A stretch of DNA of 12,241 bases from CAYGWP01 sp964353455. GTDB taxonomy: Bacteria; Planctomycetota; Phycisphaerae; FEN-1346. Every line of letters starts with the position of its first letter. Position 1 is the stretch's first letter. Both the position numbers and the translations under genes were made by a program. The notes beneath the pieces were generated by a model. The model saw nothing but the letters and a program-made list of their open reading frames with translations, was not told where the DNA came from and searched no databases. Location: assembly GCA_964353455.1 (NCBI GenBank), contig CAYGWP010000434.1:1-12241 (forward strand). The letters are read 5' to 3'. Below are positions 1-5,810 of the stretch, in pieces.

Positions 1-119
1 TCGCAACGGTCGACGACTTGGTGCAGGCGTTCCGCCGCGGCGTCGCCCGCGTCAACGGCCACCGGAACAAAATGGGGTTCATGTTCGATCATGACGACGT
101 CCAACAAAAAGCTGCATGA
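1..119 (+). CDS. C-terminal end of an unrecognised protein (partial)
   Basis: An open frame enters from the left edge (first full codon at base 3) and stops at TGA 117-119, leaving 38 residues. They are charged and partly helical-looking, with ARVNGHRNKMGFMFDHDD near the end. The composition is coding-like and the frame runs convergently to purQ, 37 bases away, which fits a real gene end. I do not recognise the family from so short a tail and assign no function. The start and most of the gene lie outside the window. The alternative is a chance open frame, since only 117 bases are visible. Confidence 0.55.
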   Translation, partial: ATVDDLVQAFRRGVARVNGHRNKMGFMFDHDDVQQKAA

Positions 120-125
120 CTTTTT
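106..125. terminator. Possible weak bidirectional terminator between convergent genes
   Basis: AAAAAG (106-111) and CTTTTT (120-125) can pair around an 8-base loop. The stem overlaps the stop codon of the left gene and gives a U-run on either strand, between two converging genes. The stem is only six A/T-rich pairs, so this is a weak call based on position and symmetry. Confidence 0.25.
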
Positions 126-156
126 CTGCGGTTCTACTTAGAAACACCGTAAGGTA

Positions 157-939
157 TCACTTGAAGTAGCCCACTCCGCGCTTGAAGAGCGCAAGGCCGT
201 CGCCTTCGGTTGCGGGCGGGCGGCGGGTCCACTGGGGGTGATGCCAGGGCAGGGCGTGACGTTCGGGGTGAGGCATGAGGCCGAGGATGCGGCCGGTCGG
301 GTCCGAGATGCCGGCAACGTCGCCCGCAGAGCCGTTCGGGTTCCACGGGTATCCCGCGCCGGTCTTAGAGTCGGGGCCGACGTACCGCAGTGCCACCTGG
401 CCGGCCTTCTCGAGGGCCGCAAGCGGTGCCGACTCGGCCAAAATGAACTTGCCTTCGCCGTGGGCGACAGGCAGGTCCAGGATGTCGCCCTTCGCCAGAA
501 ACGCGCAGCGGTCGGTATCGGTCCTGAGGCGGACCCAGCGGTCCTCGAACTTCCCGGAATCGTTATTGGTGAGCGTGGCGGCCTGGGCGAGGGCAGGGCG
601 GCCGTCGGCCTGGCCGGGCAGCAGGCCGCACTTCACGAGCACCTGGAACCCGTTGCAGATGCCGAGGACCAGGCGGTCGGCGGCAAGGAAGTCGTGCATC
701 ATGTCGGCCAGGTGATGGACCAACTGGTTGGCGAAGATTTTGCCGGCGGCGATGTCGTCGCCGTAACTGAAGCCGCCGGGGATGGTCAGAATCTGGTAAT
801 CCTTCAGCCGCTTGGGGTTCTCGATAAAGCGGTTGATGTGGACCCGCTCGGCGCGGGCGCCGGCCTTCTCCCAGGCGAACTGGGTCTCGACATCGCAGTT
901 CGTTCCGGCGGTCCTCATGACTAGTGCACGCACAGCCAT
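157..939 (-). CDS. purQ: Phosphoribosylformylglycinamidine synthase, glutaminase subunit PurQ
   Basis: This 260-residue protein is the glutamine amidotransferase part of FGAM synthase. It releases ammonia from glutamine for conversion of FGAR to FGAM, step four of cytosolic purine synthesis. The class I triad is visible: nucleophile C95 in GICNGFQ, and H224 and E226 in PHPERH. The oxyanion-side segment GGFSYGDD lies at 55-62, and YPWNPNGSAGD (197-207) is typical of the family. It is longer than the ~227-residue Bacillus PurQ, mainly through inserts in the second half. The ATG at 939 is preceded by GAGGAG (950-945) with a 5-base spacer. That ribosome site sits between the purL stop and this start, 12 bases apart, so co-transcription and translational coupling with purL are likely. 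All catalytic residues are present and the gene looks intact. Confidence 0.97.
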   Translation of the reverse strand: MAVRALVMRTAGTNCDVETQFAWEKAGARAERVHINRFIENPKRLKDYQILTIPGGFSYGDDIAAGKIFANQLVHHLADMMHDFLAADRLVLGICNGFQVLVKCGLLPGQADGRPALAQAATLTNNDSGKFEDRWVRLRTDTDRCAFLAKGDILDLPVAHGEGKFILAESAPLAALEKAGQVALRYVGPDSKTGAGYPWNPNGSAGDVAGISDPTGRILGLMPHPERHALPWHHPQWTRRPPATEGDGLALFKRGVGYFK

Positions 940-944
940 ATCAA

Positions 945-950
945 CTCCTC
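945..950 (-). promoter_or_regulatory. Ribosome binding site of purQ within the purL-purQ junction
   Basis: GAGGAG on the minus strand lies 5 bases before the purQ ATG and directly after the purL TGA (954-952). This fixes the purQ start and implies that ribosomes finishing purL can reinitiate on purQ, which would help keep the two subunits balanced. Confidence 0.75.
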
Positions 951-951
951 A

Positions 952-3825
952 TCACCAGGCCAGCGGTTTCTTCCAGGCGTCTCGCAGGGCATCGCACTTC
1001 GCCTGGATGACGGTCTTTCCCTTCGCGGCGCGGATGATGAGCCGCGCCTTCGCGGTCACCTCGCCGATGCGGGCGCACGGGAGGTCCTTCAGGACCTTCT
1101 CAAAGTCGTCGGCGCGGTCGCGAGGCACTTCCACGAGGAACCTCGTCTGCGATTCGCTGAAGAGGATGCGGCCGGGGTCGTCGAGTCCCGCGTCTCGCGG
1201 AACATCGGCCAGCGAGAGTTCGAGGCCCAGGCCGCCCGCGAAGGCCATCTCGGCCGCCGCAACCGCAAGCCCGCCTTCCGAAAGGTCGTGGCAGGCCCGC
1301 ACGCACCCGCTCCAGATCGCCTTCGCGACCGCCTTGAAGATCCGCGGGGCCAGGGCCAGGTCCACGCGAGGAACGGCATTGCCAACAGCCCCGCGCAGCG
1401 CCAGCCAGTGCGACCCGCCCAGTTCATCCTTCGTCAGGCCCACCAGGTACACCGGGTTGCCGGCGGCCTTCAGGTCCATCGTAACGCAGCGGCGGATGTC
1501 ATCGACGATGCCGATGGCGCTGATGAGGAGCGTCGGCGGTATGGCGATGGTCTTGCCCTCGAACGCGAACTCGTTATTCAGGCTGTCCTTGCCGCTGATG
1601 AACGGCGTGCCGTAGGCCATGGCCACGTCGTAGCACGCCTTGGACGCCAGGACGAGCGACCCCAGGCGGTCGGGCTTCTCGCAGTTGCCCCAGCAGTAGT
1701 TGTCGAGGATGGCAATGCGGTCCGGCCGCGCGCCTACCGCCACCACGTTTCGGACGGCCTCGTCGATGCCGGCGGCGGCCATCCAATATGGGTCGATGTC
1801 TCCGTACTTGGGGTTCATGCCGCAGCCGACGGCCAGGCCCTTCATCGACCCCAGGACGGGCGTGATGACGCAGGCGTCGCCGGGGCCGTCTTCCGTGGCG
1901 CCGACGAAGGGCTTCACGACCGTCTGGCCCTGGACCTCGTGGTCGTACTGGCGGACCACCCATTCCTTGGAGCAGACGTTCCACGCTCCGAGGACATCCA
2001 GGAGGTCATCGGTGTAATCGGTCTTTGTGCGGATGCGCGGCTCGGCCTGCTTGGGCGCCGTCCATTCGGCGGCCCGCTCGTATCTCGGGACGCCGTTATG
2101 GAGGAACTCCATGTCGAGGTCCGAGACAAGGTTGCCCTCGTACCGCAGGCGCAGGCGCTTGGTGTTGGTGAACTCGCCTATCACCGTGGCCTCGACGTCC
2201 TCCGAGGCGAAGAGGGCCAGGAGTTCCTCGACCCTGCGCGGCTCGACCGCGAGGACCATGCGTTCCTGGGCCTCCGAGATCCAGATTTCGGTGTACGAGA
2301 GGCCGTCGTACTTGAGGGGCACCCGTTCCAGGTGGACTTCGGCGCCGAGTTTCTCGCCCATTTCGCCGACAGCGCTCGAAAGGCCCCCCGCGCCGCAGTC
2401 CGTAATGGCAGAGTAGAGGCCCCGGTCGCGGGCCGCAAGGAGCGTATCGACCATCTTCTTCTCGACGATAGCGTTGCCGATCTGGACGGCGTGGGCGAAC
2501 TCCTGCCCGGTCGTGTGCGTCAGTTCGCCGCTCGAGAACGTCGCCCCGTGGATGCCGTCCCGCCCCGTCCGCCCGCCTACCAGCATGATCTTATGGCCCG
2601 CCTTCTGATGCTTGAAGCACTTGTCGCGCGGAATCAGCCCCAGGTTCCCGCAATAGACCAGCGGGTTCCCCAGGTACCGCTCGTCGAAGTAGAGGGCCCC
2701 GTTGGCGGTGGGGATGCCCATGCGGTTGCCGTAATCGCGCACTCCTGCCACCACGCCGCGCATCACGCGCCGCGGATGGAGAACGCTTGGCGGCAGGCGG
2801 TGGGCCGGGAAGTCGGGCGGCGCAAAGCAGAAGATGTCGGTATTCAGGATGGGCTTGGCGCCCAGCCCGGTGCCGAGCGGGTCGCGGATGACGCCGCCAA
2901 TGCCCGTGGCCGCGCCCCCGTACGGCTCCAGCGCGCTCGGGTGGTTGTGCGTCTCGACCTTGAAGCAGACGCACTGGTCTCCGTCGAACTCGATGACGCC
3001 GGAGTTGTCCTCGAAGACCGAGACGCACCACGGCCGCGCGAGTTCCTTGGTGGCACGGGCGATGGTGCTCGCGAGCAGGTTGTCGATAGTCTCGCTCTTG
3101 CCGTCCTGCGTGAACTTGATCAGCCCCTTCAGGGTCTTGTGGACGCAATGCTCAGACCACGTCTGGGCCAGGGTCTCCAGTTCGCAGTCGGTCGGGTCGC
3201 GGCCCTGCTTGCGGAAGTGCTCCTGTATGGCGTGCATCTCACGGACGTTGAGGAACAGGCCGCCCTCGCGGCTGATCTCGGCGAGGCGCTTGTCGTCGGC
3301 CTTCATGAGCGGCACCGTGACCAGGCGGAACTTGTAGGGCGGGGCATCGCGGAAAACGCCGGCCACCTCGTCGGCAAACTCGATGTCCTCGATGCACCTG
3401 TTCGCCAGGACCGCCCGCGCGACCGTCTCCAGTTCCCGCTTCGTCGGCTTGCCGGTGAAGTAGTACTTGCGGGCCGTGGCGCAGCGCCGGGCCGCGAGGC
3501 CCATGTCGCCGATGGCCTGAAGCGTACTGATGGCCACAGGGTCCATGACGCCGGGCTTGCGCCGGACCACCACGACCGGCCGCGGGTCGGCCTTGCCGAC
3601 AGAGCCGTTCGACACGCGGAACTGCTCCACAACCGGGTCCGTGAGGAGTTCTCTGGCGATGCGCTCAACGTCGGCCTGCGGCGCATCGGTGTCCAGGTAG
3701 AACAGTCGGGCCGACTCCACGGCCTTGATGGACTCCACGTCCAGGTCGCGGATCTCGTGCAGGACGCCTTCGCCGTGGACATCGCGGGCGCCCGCATTAC
3801 ACCGGACTTCGATTTTCCACTCCAT
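952..3825 (-). CDS. purL: Phosphoribosylformylglycinamidine synthase PurL with two fused PurS-like modules
   Basis: The ATP-dependent synthetase subunit turns FGAR plus ammonia from PurQ into FGAM. The core motifs are in order: TWSEHC (222-227), ETHNHPSA (291-298), DCGAGGLSSAVGEMG (476-490), ISEAQERM (516-523), SGKDSL (744-749), HDLSEGGLA (846-854) and FSESQTRF (889-896). Before the core lie two PurS-like stretches, about 4-73 and 83-152. The second is very PurS-like (RKPGVMDP ... ARKYYFTG ... VLANRCIEDIEF). No separate purS is seen next to it, so the fusion probably supplies PurS. At 957 residues it is longer than Bacillus PurL (~740) and shorter than the E. coli enzyme (~1295), which also contains the glutaminase. 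A TTG at 3831 is in frame, but ATG 3825 has AAGGG six bases upstream and is preferred. It follows tyrA and precedes purQ. Confidence 0.95.
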   Translation of the reverse strand: MEWKIEVRCNAGARDVHGEGVLHEIRDLDVESIKAVESARLFYLDTDAPQADVERIARELLTDPVVEQFRVSNGSVGKADPRPVVVVRRKPGVMDPVAISTLQAIGDMGLAARRCATARKYYFTGKPTKRELETVARAVLANRCIEDIEFADEVAGVFRDAPPYKFRLVTVPLMKADDKRLAEISREGGLFLNVREMHAIQEHFRKQGRDPTDCELETLAQTWSEHCVHKTLKGLIKFTQDGKSETIDNLLASTIARATKELARPWCVSVFEDNSGVIEFDGDQCVCFKVETHNHPSALEPYGGAATGIGGVIRDPLGTGLGAKPILNTDIFCFAPPDFPAHRLPPSVLHPRRVMRGVVAGVRDYGNRMGIPTANGALYFDERYLGNPLVYCGNLGLIPRDKCFKHQKAGHKIMLVGGRTGRDGIHGATFSSGELTHTTGQEFAHAVQIGNAIVEKKMVDTLLAARDRGLYSAITDCGAGGLSSAVGEMGEKLGAEVHLERVPLKYDGLSYTEIWISEAQERMVLAVEPRRVEELLALFASEDVEATVIGEFTNTKRLRLRYEGNLVSDLDMEFLHNGVPRYERAAEWTAPKQAEPRIRTKTDYTDDLLDVLGAWNVCSKEWVVRQYDHEVQGQTVVKPFVGATEDGPGDACVITPVLGSMKGLAVGCGMNPKYGDIDPYWMAAAGIDEAVRNVVAVGARPDRIAILDNYCWGNCEKPDRLGSLVLASKACYDVAMAYGTPFISGKDSLNNEFAFEGKTIAIPPTLLISAIGIVDDIRRCVTMDLKAAGNPVYLVGLTKDELGGSHWLALRGAVGNAVPRVDLALAPRIFKAVAKAIWSGCVRACHDLSEGGLAVAAAEMAFAGGLGLELSLADVPRDAGLDDPGRILFSESQTRFLVEVPRDRADDFEKVLKDLPCARIGEVTAKARLIIRAAKGKTVIQAKCDALRDAWKKPLAW

Positions 3826-3831
3826 TGACAA

Positions 3832-3836
3832 CCCTT
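3832..3836 (-). promoter_or_regulatory. Ribosome binding site deciding the purL start
   Basis: AAGGG on the minus strand stands six bases before ATG 3825 but directly abuts the in-frame TTG at 3831. The spacing favours the ATG, shortening the longest open frame by two residues. Confidence 0.55.
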
Positions 3837-3856
3837 AACTGGCCACCTCTTTTTTC

Positions 3857-3879
3857 CCCTCTCCCCCTGCGGGAGAGGG
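3857..3879. repeat. REP-like hairpin in the tyrA-purL gap
   Basis: CCCTCTCCC (3857-3865) and GGGAGAGGG (3871-3879) form a perfect 9-pair stem around a 5-base loop. It is followed by AGGGTGAGGGG (3881-3891). This CTCTCCC/GGGAGAGG hairpin plus AGGGTGAGGG tail is, from memory, a repeat found between genes in many GC-rich bacteria. No T-run follows on the minus strand, so it does not look like a terminator that would cut tyrA off from purL. It may act on mRNA stability or simply be a dispersed repeat. Confidence 0.7.
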
Positions 3880-3906
3880 TAGGGTGAGGGGGGCGGGCGA
3901 CGACAA

Positions 3907-4758
3907 CTACCCCCGCTTCACAAGCCTGTCGCGGCGAGACTTCGACTCGGCCAGGAGCGCCTCGATACGGGCCCCATCCCCCGCCCGCAGTGCCGCGCGG
4001 AACCCCGCAAGGATGCCCTGGAACCTTTCCAATGCCCCGGCGACCTCCTCGCCGTTGCTCATCAGGATATCGCGCCAGAGGGCGGCATCGCCGCTGGCGA
4101 CCCGCGTCGTGTCGGCCCAGCCGGGACCGGCCAGCGCCTCCGCCTCCCCGCTGATGGCCTTGACGAGCGCTGCGGCCACAACGTGCGGCAGGTGGCTGAC
4201 CTCCGCCAGCAACCGGTCGTGGGCCGTCGGCGAGAGCGTCCGCACCGTCATGCCGACGCCCTGCCAGGTGGCCACAACCCGCTCCACGGCGGCGGCCGGC
4301 GTTTTCGACGACGGCGTCACCACGCACGTGGCCCCGCGGAAGAGGTCGGCTCGGGCGAATGCAACGCCACGCTGCTCGCTCCCGGCAATCGGATGGCACC
4401 CGACGAACGCCCCCGGCGGCGGAATGAGCGGCTCAAGCGCCGCCACCACCCGCCCCTTCGTGCTCCCCACATCCATCACCACTACGCCTGACGACAGGCC
4501 CGGGACGGCCTTCTCAAGCACCTCGCGGAACCGACCCACAGGCGTCGCAAGGACCACCAGGTCGCTCCCGCGCACCCCTGCGGCCGGGTCAAGCGTCGTC
4601 TCGTCGGCTGCGCCGCAGGCGCGGGCCTCGGCGATGCTCGCCCGCCGGTGCCCCACGCCGACCACGCGCCGGGCAAGACCCGCCTTCTTCAGCGCCAGCC
4701 CCAGGCTGCCGCCGATCAGGCCCATCCCGATGATGGTCACTTGGTTCCAGGGTGTCAT
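3907..4758 (-). CDS. tyrA: Prephenate (or arogenate) dehydrogenase TyrA
   Basis: The enzyme oxidatively decarboxylates prephenate (or arogenate) with NAD(P)+ in tyrosine synthesis, in the cytosol. An N-terminal Rossmann fold starts at once with VTIIGMGLIGGSLG (dinucleotide loop G11-x-G-x-x-G). DVGSTK lies at 96-101, HPIAGSE at 122-128 and SHLPH at 188-192, followed by the all-helical dimerisation domain with DTTRVASGDAALWRDI near 216-231. At 283 residues it is a normal monofunctional TyrA. There is no chorismate mutase part and no ACT domain, so no ACT-based feedback control is visible. A TTG 36 codons upstream (4866) is in frame but lies inside the putative -35 box, so ATG 4758 is chosen; its ribosome site is weak. 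It is first in a minus-strand series with purL and purQ. Whether it uses prephenate or arogenate cannot be read from the sequence. Confidence 0.93.
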   Translation of the reverse strand: MTPWNQVTIIGMGLIGGSLGLALKKAGLARRVVGVGHRRASIAEARACGAADETTLDPAAGVRGSDLVVLATPVGRFREVLEKAVPGLSSGVVVMDVGSTKGRVVAALEPLIPPPGAFVGCHPIAGSEQRGVAFARADLFRGATCVVTPSSKTPAAAVERVVATWQGVGMTVRTLSPTAHDRLLAEVSHLPHVVAAALVKAISGEAEALAGPGWADTTRVASGDAALWRDILMSNGEEVAGALERFQGILAGFRAALRAGDGARIEALLAESKSRRDRLVKRG

Positions 4759-4837
4759 ATAGCCGTAAGGTGATCGCCGTGGCGACCACTCAGAAGGGCG
4801 CTCGTCAGGCCGGTATCCGGCTGCCACACGGCCATCA

Positions 4838-4866
4838 ACTTTAGAGGGCCGGCCCCGGATGGTCAA
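4838..4866 (-). promoter_or_regulatory. Sigma70-type promoter for tyrA (and probably purL-purQ)
   Basis: On the minus strand TTGACC (4866-4861) is separated by exactly 17 bases from TAAAGT (4843-4838), matching the -35 and -10 consensus at 5 of 6 and 4 of 6 positions. Transcription would begin near 4830, giving a leader of about 70 bases before the tyrA ATG. The call is by eye and untested. Confidence 0.5.
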
Positions 4867-4911
4867 CAGATTTCCGGGCGTGCCGTTGCCGCCGCCGGTT
4901 GCCGGCTGCCA

Positions 4912-4940
4912 AATCCCGATTCCCGCCGTCGCCGTTTGCC
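4912..4940. repeat. Partial copy of a dispersed CCGTCGCCGTTGCCGT-type repeat
   Basis: CCGTCGCCGTTTGCCGT followed by CAC resembles, with one extra T, the core of the block found at 5548 and 10897. It sits directly before a heptamer tract, as the copy at 5548 does. Treated as a degenerate third member of that family. Confidence 0.45.
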
Positions 4941-4946
4941 GTCACT

Positions 4947-4974
4947 TTGAACCTTGAACTTTGAACCTTGAACT
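4947..4974. repeat. Heptamer tandem repeat TTGAACC/TTGAACT, four units
   Basis: Two 7-base units, TTGAACC and TTGAACT, alternate for four copies (28 bases) without interruption. Read on the other strand it gives the low-complexity FKVQSSRFKV-type peptide often mis-called as a protein. It is one of four 7-base tandem tracts in the window. Confidence 0.85.
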
Positions 4975-5076
4975 GTCTTTGGCGGTCGCACGTAAGTGCC
5001 ATTTTTGCAAAAACACTTACATCAATTTCGACCTCCAAAACGGCAAAAAAACGCGTTTTCGGACCCCAAAACGGCC

Positions 5077-5092
5077 CTGGCGCTAGCGCCAG
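5077..5092. repeat. Perfect 16-base palindrome
   Basis: CTGGCGCTAGCGCCAG reads the same on both strands and lies inside the 274-bp element. It could form a cruciform or bind a dimeric protein. No function can be assigned. Confidence 0.6.
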
Positions 5093-5128
5093 AGGGGTTC
5101 GACACCTCAAATGTTAAGATGGGCAAGA

Positions 5129-5197
5129 CGTTTTTCGATCGGTTTTTGACGGTTTTGACACGGTTTTTACGGTTTTTTAACGGTTTTGAACGGTTTT
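5129..5197. other. Phased T-tracts, probably intrinsically curved DNA
   Basis: Seven runs of four to six T follow CG or CGG at about 5129, 5140, 5150, 5161, 5170, 5181 and 5191. The mean spacing is close to 10.3 bases, i.e. one helical turn. A-tracts in helical phase are known to bend DNA, and the surroundings are otherwise GC-rich. It lies within the 274-bp element and about 600 bases upstream of the methylase gene. The run also suggests local tandem duplication of a ~10-base unit. Confidence 0.7.
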
Positions 5198-5402
5198 TTC
5201 ACTTTATTTAACAGGCCCAAATTGACGTAAGTGCCATTTTTGCAAAAACACTTACGTGCGTTTTGCCCTCCGAGAGCGCGAAAAATAATCAGGTGCCAGG
5301 CATCATAGCATACCATTAGTAGTGGGTTAAGCGCGGTGCGGATACCATATGTGGTGGGGAATTTTGGCTGCGCTTCTGCACGCCGTGGCCTCGGCGGGGC
5401 AG

Positions 5403-5423
5403 ACTGTGGATTGTGGATTGTGG
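5403..5423. repeat. Heptamer tandem repeat ATTGTGG, three units
   Basis: ACTGTGG, ATTGTGG, ATTGTGG follow one another with no gap and lead directly to the palindromic repeat at 5429. Read on the minus strand it gives the low-complexity HNPQS-type peptide. Confidence 0.75.
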
Positions 5424-5428
5424 ACCTG

Positions 5429-5454
5429 TCCGCCGAAGCCTTGGCGAAGGCGGA
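5429..5454. repeat. Dispersed palindromic repeat TCCGCC...GGCGGA
   Basis: Outer arms TCCGCC (5429-5434) and GGCGGA (5449-5454) enclose GAAG-CCTTGG-CGAA. From memory, this 26-base unit, which reads FAKASAD in one minus-strand frame, is common in many bacterial genomes and metagenome bins and often appears inside mis-called small proteins. Recognition is by memory, not by search. Confidence 0.65.
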
Positions 5455-5547
5455 TTGAACAGAGAGGCAACAACGGATCATCCGCAGCCGCCGTCGCCGG
5501 AGGCTATGGCGGGCCAGGGATTGCGCAGATCGGCGCAGATAATGCGG

Positions 5548-5623
5548 GCGTGAGCCCCGTCGCCGTTGCCGTTTCGCCGTTCACTTCGCGTTCCGAGTTC
5601 CGAGTTCCGCGCTTGCTGTTCCC
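5548..5623. repeat. Dispersed repeat block, copy 1
   Basis: The first 25 bases (5548-5572) recur exactly at 10897-10921. Both are followed by a GTTCACT-like stretch and then by a 19-base segment (5605-5623; 10972-10990) differing at one position. Copy 1 contains the heptamer tract at 5590; copy 2 carries extra sequence there. The two copies are in the same orientation and bracket the methylase and glycoside hydrolase genes. Confidence 0.75.
5590..5610. repeat. Heptamer tandem repeat GTTCCGA, three units
   Basis: GTTCCGA, GTTCCGA, GTTCCGC are in perfect 7-base register, and the register is still felt in the next bases (GCTTGCT, GTTCCCG). It lies inside dispersed repeat block copy 1. Confidence 0.75.
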
Positions 5624-5749
5624 GATTTCCTTTGACGCCCGCCCGCCGCAGACGTAGCCTGCCTTGCACCGGGCGGCAGGGGCGCAAACCAAGCCGCTTG
5701 CGGAACAAGTGCGTTGCCACGGCCACCATGCCGACCGAGTTTTTCATTC

Positions 5750-5777
5750 TTGGTTTCGGGTTCAATTCTGCTAGACT
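5750..5777 (+). promoter_or_regulatory. Weak promoter candidate for the methylase gene
   Basis: TTGGTT (5750-5755), a 16-base gap and TAGACT (5772-5777) give a weak sigma70-like match (3 of 6 and 4 of 6). A start near 5784 would leave a leader of under 30 bases ahead of a strong ribosome site. Other AT-rich hexamers nearby (TATATT, TATTAT at 5789-5796) lie too close to the gene to be -10 boxes. Confidence 0.3.
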
Positions 5778-5798
5778 GCCGGATGTTCTATATTATTC

Positions 5799-5804
5799 AG
5801 GAGG
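5799..5804 (+). promoter_or_regulatory. Ribosome binding site deciding a TTG start
   Basis: AGGAGG lies directly against an in-frame GTG (5805) but six bases before an in-frame TTG (5811). The spacing makes TTG the probable start of the methylase gene. Confidence 0.65.
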
Positions 5805-5810
5805 GTGCCA

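Larger units (their letters stand above)
4987..5260. repeat. 274-bp element with inverted terminal repeats (MITE-like)
   Basis: The left end starts CGCACGTAAGTG (4987-4998). The right end, read on the minus strand from 5260, starts with the same 12 bases. Inside each end come TTTTTGCAAAAA, CACTTAC, A or G, and TCAATTT, so the inverted match covers roughly 42 bases, with a 3-base shift (CCA/TGG) inside. Each end is itself nearly palindromic: GTAAGTG pairs with CACTTAC around TTTTTGCAAAAA, so a 31-base stretch (4990-5020) recurs exactly at 5225-5255. The interior is AT-rich and non-coding. No obvious target-site duplication was seen. It could be a miniature transposable element or a regulatory or nucleoid-binding site pair. 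Confidence 0.6.
4759..5810. other. Repeat-rich intergenic region between tyrA and the methylase gene
   Basis: About 1 kb separates the divergent tyrA and methylase genes. The short open frames here are low-complexity translations of repeats and are not called as genes. It holds the tyrA promoter, a heptamer tract, a 274-bp element with inverted ends, a curved-DNA-like T-tract series, a second heptamer tract, a palindromic repeat and a dispersed repeat block. The segment 5261-5402 and the stretch just before 4912 contain nothing I recognise. Confidence 0.7.

Noticed and set aside
238..924. Plus-strand open frame opposite purQ
   Set aside because: Shadow of purQ, whose catalytic residues and ribosome site are clear.
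1288..3828. Plus-strand open frame of 846 codons opposite purL
   Set aside because: It is antisense to purL, which carries all family motifs. The long frame is a side effect of GC-rich codon use; its translation is rich in Arg, Val, Ala and Asp with no recognisable domain.
4996..5211. Small frames across the T-tract element (71 residues plus; others minus)
   Set aside because: The Phe/Lys-rich peptides follow the T-tract periodicity. They have no start signals and are better explained by the repeat.
4947..5610. Possible CRISPR array from the short repeats
   Set aside because: Units are 7 bases in direct contact, or palindromes without regular spacers. No 24-40 base repeat with unique spacers and no cas gene is present.
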